Of a DNA stretch of 13,495 nucleotides, positions 1-6,010 are shown piece after piece. This DNA is from UBA5177 sp002413265 (GTDB lineage Bacteria; Chloroflexota; UBA5177), in the NCBI GenBank assembly GCA_036752825.1, contig DAIORV010000059.1:1-13495 (forward strand). The letters run 5' to 3'. Position 1 is the first letter of the stretch, and each line of letters starts with the position of its first letter. The notes beneath the pieces were generated by a model. That model did no database searches. It worked only from the letters and a program-made list of their open reading frames with translations, and was not told where the DNA came from. The position numbers and the translations under genes were made by a program.

Positions 1-238
1 CCGCGTCAATAGCCAGCACGTTCGGATTCTGCTCCGTCGCTTCATAGGTGGCCGTCTCGATGCCGCAGCCCGCAAGCGACGCAGCGATGCGCTCTACCAG
101 GCCACTGCGCCGCGCAAAGGCGCTTCCCGTCAGGAGCAACGCCCTGGTGCCGCAGGCAGCAGCTTCCGACTGCACGCTGTCGATCGCTCCTGCCCCGAAT
201 ATCACCCGCGTCGGGAGATTGAATGTAAAGCTGTTCAT
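1..238 (-). CDS. Iron-containing alcohol dehydrogenase, N-terminal part (runs off left edge)
   Basis: The reverse strand encodes 79 residues before the window edge cuts the gene. They begin MNSFTFNLPTRVIFGAGAID, which is the classic start of group III iron-dependent alcohol dehydrogenases (F.F..PTR..FG.G). This is followed by a Rossmann-like stretch, RALLLTGS, and then QNPN and an ID pair where the family has its NP...ID segment. The family oxidises or reduces alcohols and aldehydes with NAD(P) and an active-site metal. The metal-binding histidines lie further on, outside the window, so substrate cannot be judged. I chose the ATG at 238 because GAGAAGG sits just upstream at good spacing and the family motif begins right there. 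An in-frame ATG at 280 would add 14 residues but has no ribosome site. The gene is divergent from the SPFH gene, and they share the 239-487 region. Confidence 0.85.
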   Translation of the reverse strand, partial: MNSFTFNLPTRVIFGAGAIDSVQSEAAACGTRALLLTGSAFARRSGLVERIAASLAGCGIETATYEATEQNPNVLAIDA

Positions 239-302
239 GGTGCCCTTCTCGTCGCGGTTTTCATTGTAGGCTTCAGACATCCGAGCGGAGTGTTCAGAGA
301 AG

Positions 303-401
303 GTCCTGACGCAGTCTCCGGGAGGCTAACGGCCCCGTCGGGTAACGAGGAGTAAGCTCCGGGACCGTCTCACGCGAAAGAAGTAGCCGGTCTAGCGACT
401 T
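303..401 (+). other. Foldable leader between the dehydrogenase and the SPFH gene, possible structured RNA
   Basis: Bases 329-337 pair with 360-368 over nine positions with one C/A mismatch (ACGGCCCCG with CGGGACCGT). The enclosed loop holds a competing small hairpin, GGAG-TAAG-CTCC, at 349-360. Upstream, 313-327 can form a short broken hairpin. Downstream, 381-387 pairs with 395-401 over seven positions with one mismatch and a 7-base loop. Read on the plus strand this would be the 5' leader of the SPFH mRNA; read on the minus strand it would lie upstream of the dehydrogenase. I do not recognise a known riboswitch class here. Short stems arise by chance in GC-rich DNA, so this is a suggestion only. 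Confidence 0.3.
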
Positions 402-445
402 GGTCGGGCGCGGTGGGAGCGCTACGGCGTGGCGCGCTGCAGCAA

Positions 446-472
446 AAAGTGATATCTTTTTAATATCACTTT
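446..472. promoter_or_regulatory. Perfect 10+10 base palindrome before the SPFH gene, candidate operator
   Basis: AAAGTGATAT (446-455) is exactly complementary in inverted order to ATATCACTTT (463-472), separated by 7 bases. The element is AT-rich in otherwise GC-rich surroundings. It ends 3 bases before the AAGGAG ribosome site (475-480) and 15 bases before the ATG at 488. It includes a TAATAT at 461-466 that could serve as a -10 box, although no good -35 box is seen. Placement and symmetry fit a repressor operator. The ribbon-helix-helix protein encoded two genes on is the obvious candidate ligand, because small RHH proteins commonly autoregulate; that pairing is inference. Confidence 0.6.
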
Positions 473-487
473 CCCAAGGAGACCATC

Positions 488-1401
488 ATGAACCAGCAGG
501 AGCATACAGAGGTCCCGGTAGCCGGGCCGGTCGGGCACGAAGGCGTGCGGGTGGGGATCCGGCAGCGGCCTGCTGTCATGGTCAGCGGCTGGCTAGGGGT
601 GGCGGTGCTCCTCGGCTGCGGCGCCGCGACGATCGTGGCTGTGAACCATCAGGCCCGCGGCTGGACAGCACTGCCCATCGTCACCTTCGTTGTGGTGCTA
701 AGCTCGCTGGTCATCGTCCCGCCGGGACAGAGCCAGGTGGTGCAGTTCTTCGGCTCTTACGTCGGCACGGTCCGCCGGCCTGGAATATGGTCGGTGCTGC
801 CTCTGACGTTGCGGCGCGGGGTGAGTGTCCGCGTGCGGAACTTCGAAACCAACCGGCTGAAGGTCAATGACGCCGACGGCAATCCGGTCGAGATCGCGGC
901 GATCGTCGTATGGCAGGTGGCCGACACCGCCAAGGCGGTCTACGCGGTGGACGACTACCACGACTTCGTCGCCGTGCAGGCCGAGTCGGCATTGCGACAC
1001 GTGGCCAACGGCCACCCTTATGAAGACACGCAAGGCAGCGGAACCTCGCTGCGCGGCTCGACCGACGTTGTCGCCTCGCAGCTGGCCTGGAGGTGGCTGC
1101 ACGGGTGGCGATCGCGGGCGTGGAAGTAGTCGAGGTGCGGATCAGTCACCTGGCGTACGCCGCCGAGATCGCCCAGGCGATGCTGCGCCGGCAGCAGGCC
1201 AACGCGGTGGTTGCTGCCCGCTCGCGGATTGTCGAGGGCGCCGTCGGGATGGTGGAGATGGCGCTGACGCGACTGACCGAGCAGGGCGTGGTCGAGCTCG
1301 ATGAGGAACGGACCGCCGCGATGGTGAGCAACCTAATGGTGGTGCTGTGTGGCGATCAGCCCCCAACGCCAATCGTCAACGCCGGAACGCTTTATTCGTG
1401 A
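488..1401 (+). pseudogene. SPFH/band 7 (slipin-like) membrane protein, split by one frameshift
   Basis: SPFH proteins are oligomeric membrane scaffolds linked to lipid microdomains and membrane stress. The frame from ATG 488 (AAGGAG at 475-480) gives two hydrophobic segments at residues about 31-51 and 60-77. The band 7 domain follows, with PPGQSQVVQFFGSYVGT and a GNPVEIAAIVVWQV strand. Residues up to 200 (STDVVASQLA) fit the family. The frame then reads an unrelated tail to a stop at 1127-1129. The rest of the family sequence, EVAARVAIAGVEVVEVRISH then LAYAAEIAQAMLRRQQA and a final NAGTLYS, continues without gaps in the next frame and stops at 1399-1401. Adding one C at about 1087 (GCCTGG to GCCCTGG) restores a protein of about 304 residues, a normal family length. 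The gene may therefore be truly broken or carry a one-base sequencing or assembly error. Its stop overlaps the next gene by 4 bases, so it heads an operon. Confidence 0.85.
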
Positions 1402-1619
1402 CTCGGGACCGCAGGCCGGTTCTCCTCCGCATCGACCCGGCGGTGCACGACGCGCTGGCCCGCTGGGCGGCGGACGAGTTCCGCAGCCTCAATGCCCAGA
1501 TCGAGTTGCTGCTTCGACGCTCTCTTTCCGACGCCGGGCGGATGCCGAAGCAAGCCGCCCCGCTGCCTCGGCGAGGCCGGCCGAAGGCCGACGAGCGTGA
1601 GCCGGCGGAAGCCCGATGA
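1398..1619 (+). CDS. Small ribbon-helix-helix (Arc-like) protein paired with SPFH gene
   Basis: A 73-residue protein. Residues 6-14 (RPVLLRIDP) look like the DNA-contacting beta strand of an Arc/MetJ fold. Residues 14-26 (around HDALARWAADEF) and 30-43 (SLNAQIELLLRRSL) look like its two helices; NAQIE.LLRR is typical of Arc-like antitoxin and repressor proteins. The C-terminal 25 residues are basic and proline-rich (RRGRPKADERE), like an AT-hook, and may add DNA contact. I chose the GTG at 1398 because it overlaps the SPFH stop as GTGA, a coupling junction, and the fold begins right after it; an upstream GTG at 1347 would overlap the SPFH gene much further. No toxin gene is visible beside it. 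The best guess is an autorepressor of this operon acting at the palindrome at 446-472. The fold call is fairly firm; the target is inferred. Confidence 0.75.
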   Translation: MTRDRRPVLLRIDPAVHDALARWAADEFRSLNAQIELLLRRSLSDAGRMPKQAAPLPRRGRPKADEREPAEAR

Positions 1620-1667
1620 TCCAGTGCCGGGCTATAGTGAGTTGAAGGTGCGCGTCTCTGGGGGAAT

Positions 1668-1763
1668 ATGACCGTCTGGTTCCTCGTCGTGATCCAGTGG
1701 CTCCTGCTAATAGTTGGGGTCGTGGCGGCTGAAGTCGCCTTGCGCTGGCGCGTTCGAAACTAG
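1668..1763 (+). CDS. Possible 31-residue single-helix membrane microprotein
   Basis: A short reading frame, ATG 1668 to TAG 1761, sits 48 bases after the ribbon-helix-helix gene on the same strand. It starts MTVWFLVVIQWLLLIVGVVA, an almost unbroken hydrophobic stretch of about 20 residues, and ends in a basic tail, LRWRVRN. That gives a single transmembrane helix that by the positive-inside rule would place its C-terminus in the cytoplasm. A purine run, GGGGGA at 1660-1665, lies upstream but is only 2 bases from the ATG, so the ribosome site is weak. Composition and position next to a membrane scaffold gene suggest it could be a partner of the SPFH protein. Chance cannot be excluded for an ORF of this size, and I know of no named family. 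Confidence 0.45.
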   Translation: MTVWFLVVIQWLLLIVGVVAAEVALRWRVRN

Positions 1764-1900
1764 CTGCTTGCGGAATTGGGCAGGTTTGTTGGCGGCGCTT
1801 TGCAGACGAAATTACTGACGGAAAGCGGAGACCGAGTTGGGCCACTAGGTGGTGGTTTCCCGCCTGACATGTGAGCGCTCAAAGGGACAAGGAGAAAAGA

Positions 1901-2629
1901 ATGGCGTCTGGCAATTCAACGACTATCACGTGGCTGGGGCATGCAGCTACCAGGATAGACACGGCTGACGGCCGCGTCATCCTCATAGATCCCTTCCTTC
2001 AGGGCAACCCCGCGACCCCGGACGGTGGCAAGCAGGTCGATCGTCTCGACGTCATGTTGATATCTCACGGGCACGGGGACAACATGGGAGATGCCGTCGA
2101 GCTCGGAAAGCGATTCAGTCCGTACACCATCTGTCAGAACGAGCTTGGAGGCTATCTAACCTCGAAGGGCGTCGAGAACTGCCACGGGGGCAACACGGGT
2201 GGGACCCAGGATGTCGACGGAATCCGTGTGACTATGGTCGATGCCATCCACAGCTCGAGCGTTGAGGAAAACGGGCAGATCCTGTACGTCGGCCTGGCCG
2301 TCGGCTTCATCATCCGTTTGCCCGACGGCTTCACCATCTATCACGCCGGAGACACGGCGCTATTCGAGGGTATGAGGCTCGTTGGCCGGGTGTACCGCCC
2401 CGATGTCGCTCTCTTACCCATCGGCGACTACTTCACCATGGGGCCGTTCGAGGCCGCCGAGGCCATCCGCTTGCTCGGAGTGAAGACAGTAATCCCGATT
2501 CATTACGGCACCTTTCCTGTTCTCACCGGTACCCCTGACGCCTTGAAACAAGAGGCATCAGACATAAGCGGCCTTCGCATAATCGCTCTGAAACCCGGCG
2601 AAAGCGTCAGTTCGAGCGAGCTTGGCTGA
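1901..2629 (+). CDS. UPF0173 metal-dependent hydrolase (metallo-beta-lactamase fold, YtkL-like)
   Basis: A 242-residue protein matching the UPF0173 family throughout, similar to B. subtilis YtkL. Landmarks are the N-terminal WLGHA, then ILIDPF, the metal motif SHGHGDNMGD (His56, His58, Asp60), a histidine at 117 (AIHSS), YHAGDTALF (His148, Asp151), the family signature LLPIGDYFTMGP, and IPIHYGTFPV with His201. The fold hydrolyses ester or phosphoester-type bonds using two metals, but the substrate of this family is not established. The sixth position of the usual HxHxDH motif is Asn61 rather than His. The ATG at 1901 was chosen because AAGGAG precedes it at 1889-1894; a GTG at 1871 lacks such a site. 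It lies 137 bases after the microprotein, so it may be a separate unit. Its end converges on the minus-strand operon with only a 21-base gap and no clear terminator. Confidence 0.88.
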   Translation: MASGNSTTITWLGHAATRIDTADGRVILIDPFLQGNPATPDGGKQVDRLDVMLISHGHGDNMGDAVELGKRFSPYTICQNELGGYLTSKGVENCHGGNTGGTQDVDGIRVTMVDAIHSSSVEENGQILYVGLAVGFIIRLPDGFTIYHAGDTALFEGMRLVGRVYRPDVALLPIGDYFTMGPFEAAEAIRLLGVKTVIPIHYGTFPVLTGTPDALKQEASDISGLRIIALKPGESVSSSELG

Positions 2630-2650
2630 AGGTTCCTTTCTACCAGTGTC

Positions 2651-3478
2651 TCAGCTGTCGTAGAGTATCGTCGTCTCCCTGTAGACACGCGGCCGAAGCG
2701 CGCTTAGATGACGGCGGAAGTGCTCGCGCGCTTCCTCAATTGAGGGCGCGCGGAGCGCCTCGAGCGGCACGTTCACTCGAAGTGCTCTGCCTCCCAGAAT
2801 GATGTGCCGAGTGATCCCCGCCGGCACCAATAGGCGTCGCGCCGCCATCGTCACCACCTGCGAGCGCGAAAAACGTGGGAACGCGATCAGCACGCTCGAG
2901 GCGTCCGCCTGCAGAGCTCGCGCGCTTATCTCTTCCGGATCGCAGTCAACCCTCGTCAGGAGCTCTTCATACAGATCAACGAAGGATCGAAGCGTGTCTG
3001 CACGCGACTCGGCGCACTCAGCCTGCCGCCGGAACGCGTATCCCTCGTCACCATCCAAAACTAAGGAAATCGTCCTCGGTGCTGCGAGCGCTTCGGCAGC
3101 CTCCAACGGCGCCACCTTTTCCACCGCGATATCCGGAATCGACTTGGCACGCTCGAGAAGTGATCGCATCTCGACACGCGCTAAGTGGCACCAGGTACCA
3201 AGCTCGACGGCGCTCCTGTCTGCATAGTCGACTACCTGGACCAAGGTCCAGGCAACGCCCAGAGCCTCCAGAGCCTGCTTTCGATTTGTACCGTCGAGCA
3301 GCACATACCCCTCGAGATTCGGCACCTCACCAACAATCAGGGGATCTCTCAGTACACCGTCCTCACGGATTCGCCCCTCGATCCTTCTCTCTCGGGCAGG
3401 ATCGGCGACCTCGTGGGGCTTGATGTCTTCGGTCGGCACAATCTCGAGCCGGGTGGCCGGCAGACTGGTGCTCAGCAC
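2651..3478 (-). CDS. ParB/sulfiredoxin-fold protein, SerK/SbnI-like
   Basis: A 275-residue protein, last gene of the five-gene operon. Residues 12-90 form a ParB N-terminal-type domain: LEIVPTEDIKPHEVADP, then EDGVLRDPLIVG, and LLDGTNRKQALEALG at 61-74. The C-terminal half ends with RFSRSQVVTMAARRLLVPAG, then ITRHII and LRVNVPLEAL. That tail resembles, from memory, the free serine kinases SerK and SbnI rather than partition proteins. Those proteins bind adenine nucleotides and phosphorylate serine; Glu in PHEVADP would be the equivalent of their catalytic Glu. The DGHHR of typical SerK is DGTNR here, so activity is uncertain. There is no helix-turn-helix after the ParB domain as in true ParB, so a partition role is unlikely. 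The start is the GTG at 3478, which overlaps the darA stop by 7 bases; a longer frame upstream lies inside darA and looks like a shadow. Confidence 0.75.
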   Translation of the reverse strand: MLSTSLPATRLEIVPTEDIKPHEVADPARERRIEGRIREDGVLRDPLIVGEVPNLEGYVLLDGTNRKQALEALGVAWTLVQVVDYADRSAVELGTWCHLARVEMRSLLERAKSIPDIAVEKVAPLEAAEALAAPRTISLVLDGDEGYAFRRQAECAESRADTLRSFVDLYEELLTRVDCDPEEISARALQADASSVLIAFPRFSRSQVVTMAARRLLVPAGITRHIILGGRALRVNVPLEALRAPSIEEAREHFRRHLSALRPRVYRETTILYDS

Positions 3479-3801
3479 TTCTCGAAGCGGTTGACGTCGA
3501 GCACGAAGACCGTCGCGCCTCCTACGTCGACCTCCATGGGATAGGGCATGTAGACTTCGCCGGGCTCGATAACGGGCGGCAACGGACTTACCTGTTCGGT
3601 ACGGGAATGACACTTGTCGCGAACGATCTCGATCACGCGATCCACGTCCCTCTCGGGCACCCCTGCAACCACCGTGGCGTTCTGCTTTCGAAGGAATCCG
3701 CCGGCACTCTTTAGATGCGTGACGCCGTATCCGGCCTGAGACAGCGATTTAACCAGAGCGGACGCGTCATCGGCGTGGACGATCGCCACCACCATCTTCA
3801 C
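3472..3801 (-). CDS. darA: Cyclic-di-AMP receptor DarA/PstA-like (PII-like)
   Basis: A 109-residue protein, the same length as B. subtilis DarA (YaaQ), and readily alignable with it. It has MKMVVAIVHADDA at the start, GGFLRKQNATVVAGV at 34-48, and the family hallmark YMPYPMEVDVGGATVFVL at 84-101. The family forms PII-like trimers that bind cyclic-di-AMP, a second messenger of osmotic and cell-wall control; the downstream target is generally unknown. Binding residues I recall from DarA/PstA are mostly kept (Thr28, Gly35, Phe36, Leu37, Asn41, Gly47, Phe99), but the Arg at 26 is Gly here. It starts with GTG at 3801, overlapping the tmk stop as GTGA. In Bacillus the same pair, tmk and yaaQ, is also adjacent, so the neighbourhood supports the call. 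No diadenylate cyclase gene is visible in the window. Confidence 0.92.
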   Translation of the reverse strand: MKMVVAIVHADDASALVKSLSQAGYGVTHLKSAGGFLRKQNATVVAGVPERDVDRVIEIVRDKCHSRTEQVSPLPPVIEPGEVYMPYPMEVDVGGATVFVLDVNRFEKC

Positions 3802-4439
3802 GGTGTGCCTTCCCCGATGCCCAGACGCTCGTCGAGTACCTGCACCACGTCCCGATGTACCTCCTCGGGGCTACCCGAGCCATCGACTTGCAGCCACCTC
3901 GCCGGCTCGTCGGACATTAGTTGAAAGTAACCGTTCCGGACCCGTTGATGAAACTCGAGATTTTCCTTGTCCAACCGGTTGGCTGCGCCTCGCGCGGCTA
4001 CGCGTTCCAGTCCCAAACTAGGATCTATGTCAACGTAGATGCTGACATTTGGCACGCGGCCGCCCGTTGCAATTCGTGACAGCCCGCGAACCACGTCACG
4101 ACCTAGGCCCAGCCCGTAACCCTGATAAGCCGAAGTGGAGTCTGCAAAGCGGTCGGTGATGACCGTCTTGCCGGCCTTCAATGCCGGAACTATGATCTCC
4201 TCCAATAGCTGAGCTCGGGATGCCGAGAGAAGCAGTGCCATGACCAACGGAGTCAAAGGCGGGCCCTGCGGGTCGAGCAGTATGCCCCGAATCTGTTCTC
4301 CCGCGGCTGTCCCTCCCGGCTCCCGGGTCTCTACGACCTCCACTCCACGCGATCTCAACACGCGTGCGAGCATGGCCGCCTGAGTGGATTTGCCGCTGCC
4401 GTCGGGCCCCTCAAATGAAATGAAAAGAGGGCTCGTCAC
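3798..4439 (-). CDS. tmk: Thymidylate kinase
   Basis: A 213-residue protein that phosphorylates dTMP to dTDP with ATP, a required step of dTTP synthesis in the cytoplasm. The P-loop is FEGPDGSGKSTQ (Gly11-Ser18), followed by the thymidylate kinase motif REPGGT at 39-44, TDRFADSTSAYQGYG at 95-109, and a LID region around RLDKENLEFHQRV at 155-167. Length and motif order are normal for the family. The start codon is GTG, and it overlaps the stop of the upstream ATPase gene as GTGA. Its own stop overlaps the start of darA in the same way. This coupling implies fixed ratios of the neighbouring products. Confidence 0.96.
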   Translation of the reverse strand: MTSPLFISFEGPDGSGKSTQAAMLARVLRSRGVEVVETREPGGTAAGEQIRGILLDPQGPPLTPLVMALLLSASRAQLLEEIIVPALKAGKTVITDRFADSTSAYQGYGLGLGRDVVRGLSRIATGGRVPNVSIYVDIDPSLGLERVAARGAANRLDKENLEFHQRVRNGYFQLMSDEPARWLQVDGSGSPEEVHRDVVQVLDERLGIGEGTP

Positions 4440-6010
4440 AAAAGTTCTTCGTACTCCCTCGGGAAGAACTTCACGCGGCGGTTCGGCTCCTTCCCACGGC
4501 TCCGTGAGCCGACGTTGTAGCGCTCCGCAAGCTGATGCTGCAAACGCCGTATGTGGGCGTTCTGTGGGGAGACCTCCATCGTCCGCGAATTATCGATGAC
4601 CAGAGCGATGGCCTGCTCGGCCTCTTCGAGCGCGTTTGTGGTTGGGTCCCTGTCTTGCGTGGTTAGATTGAACACGCTCGCCAGCGCTTGAGACATTTGC
4701 CCTGTTGTGTTGCTCTTGAGCACATACACGGGCACTCCTCGCGACTCGGCATCTCTTAGAGGCTCGGGCTTGCGACGATAGTAGTTCCGCAGCGTGAGTA
4801 CCAGGTCTGCGTCATCCGGCTGTCTTGCAACCGTCACCGGCACGCGAAGCTCGCGCACCGCTTGTTCGAGCCGGTTGCGGCTAACCCCAAAAGGGAAGAT
4901 CCGAACACCCTGAGCCGCGTGCCCGTTGTCTCTCACGACCGAAATCCGCGGATCCACCGTACCAATCAGCCCGTTGGCTTGGGACCTGGGGGCTTCCAGT
5001 CGCGGTTGCTCAATCCGGACCTCGCCCTCCTCGTCGCGCGTTCGGACCTCTCCCGCCATCTCGAATCCGCGCAGCAGAGTATCAACCGTTTCCGCGACGT
5101 CAGGATGAACCACCACGTTGTTCCAGTCCTGGATCTCGATAACCACGTCGAAGGTGGGCGGGGCCTTGCGCTCCAACACCGTCTTCTGGGTTCCTCGTCG
5201 CCTGGCCTCCTCATCTCCCAGCGTCACGGCCTGGATGCCGCCGATCAGGTCACTTAAGGTCGGGTTCTGCATCAGGTTCTCGAGCTCATTGCCGTGAGCA
5301 GTTCCCACCAGCTGGACTCCACGTTCGGCAATCGTTCTGGCCGCCATGGCCTCCAGCTCCGTGCCGATCTCGTCGATGACGATCACCTGCGGCATGTGAT
5401 TTTCCACGGCTTCGATCATGACCGCGTGTTGGCGCGGAGGGCTTGTCACTTGCATGCGCCTGGCTCGCCCTATGGCTGGATGCGGGATGTCGCCGTCGCC
5501 GCCTATCTCGTTTGAGGTGTCGACTATCACGACACGCTTGCGAAAATCGTCAGCCAGCACCCGCGCGACTTCGCGCAGCATAGTCGTTTTCCCCACGCCA
5601 GGACGTCCGAGCAGCAGAATGCTCTTACTCGACTCCACGATGTCCTGGACGATCGCGATCGTGCCGTACACCGCGCGTCCCACCCGAAGAGTCAGGCCAA
5701 TGATGAGTCCGGCTCGGTTACGGATGGCGGAGATGCGATGCAAGGTGCGCTCGATGCCGGCCCGGTTGTCCTCGCCAAATGCACTGATGCGCGAAATCAC
5801 ATGTTCGATCTCATCGAAGCTTACGGGCACGTTCGAGAGCACCAGCTCACTGTCCGCAAAGCGTGCCTCCGGCTCTCGGCCGAGGTCCATGACAATCTCG
5901 AGCACGTCATGGACGCGCTCTGAGCGCCTCAGTCCCTGATATATGTGTGGCGGAAGGATGCTCAGGAGGGCTTCTGTGTCGTCAAGCGACTCGTCACGCA
6001 ATGCGGTCAC
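4436..6010 (-). CDS. Ycf45/SpoIIIAA-like AAA ATPase with C-terminal R3H-like region
   Basis: A 524-residue protein of the Ycf45 group, related to the sporulation ATPase SpoIIIAA and to secretion-type ATPases. A small N-terminal region (1-125) is followed by the ATPase core: Walker A GRPGVGKTT at 135-143, DTSNEIGGDGDIPHPAIG, Walker B VIVIDEIG at 209-216, and GTAHGN. After a linker rich in charged residues, a second domain contains FPFGVSRNRLEQ, DADLVLTLRNYYRR and GVPVYVLKSNT. The C-terminus (about 475-515) has an R3H-like HIRRLQHQLAERY with SRSRGKEPNRR, which in this family suggests single-stranded nucleic acid binding. The exact cellular role is not known outside spore formers, and no other sporulation genes are visible here. 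It starts with GTG, overlaps the upstream GNAT gene by GTGA, and is followed by tmk with the same overlap. Confidence 0.9.
   Translation of the reverse strand: MTALRDESLDDTEALLSILPPHIYQGLRRSERVHDVLEIVMDLGREPEARFADSELVLSNVPVSFDEIEHVISRISAFGEDNRAGIERTLHRISAIRNRAGLIIGLTLRVGRAVYGTIAIVQDIVESSKSILLLGRPGVGKTTMLREVARVLADDFRKRVVIVDTSNEIGGDGDIPHPAIGRARRMQVTSPPRQHAVMIEAVENHMPQVIVIDEIGTELEAMAARTIAERGVQLVGTAHGNELENLMQNPTLSDLIGGIQAVTLGDEEARRRGTQKTVLERKAPPTFDVVIEIQDWNNVVVHPDVAETVDTLLRGFEMAGEVRTRDEEGEVRIEQPRLEAPRSQANGLIGTVDPRISVVRDNGHAAQGVRIFPFGVSRNRLEQAVRELRVPVTVARQPDDADLVLTLRNYYRRKPEPLRDAESRGVPVYVLKSNTTGQMSQALASVFNLTTQDRDPTTNALEEAEQAIALVIDNSRTMEVSPQNAHIRRLQHQLAERYNVGSRSRGKEPNRRVKFFPREYEELL

Noticed and set aside
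344..364. ACGAGGAGTAAGCTCCGGGA, loosely like the 3' part of ykkC-type riboswitches
   Set aside because: The conserved ACTGGTCCGAGAG part is missing upstream and the loop is too short, so I do not call it.
400..870. 156-residue plus-strand open frame overlapping the SPFH start
   Set aside because: It is out of frame with the SPFH protein, is low-complexity Arg/Gly/Ala-rich and has no family likeness.
3479..3613. 45-residue N-terminal extension of the SerK-like frame, Arg-rich
   Set aside because: It lies wholly within darA in another frame, reads as arginine-rich shadow, and the GTG at 3478 gives a normal start for the fold.
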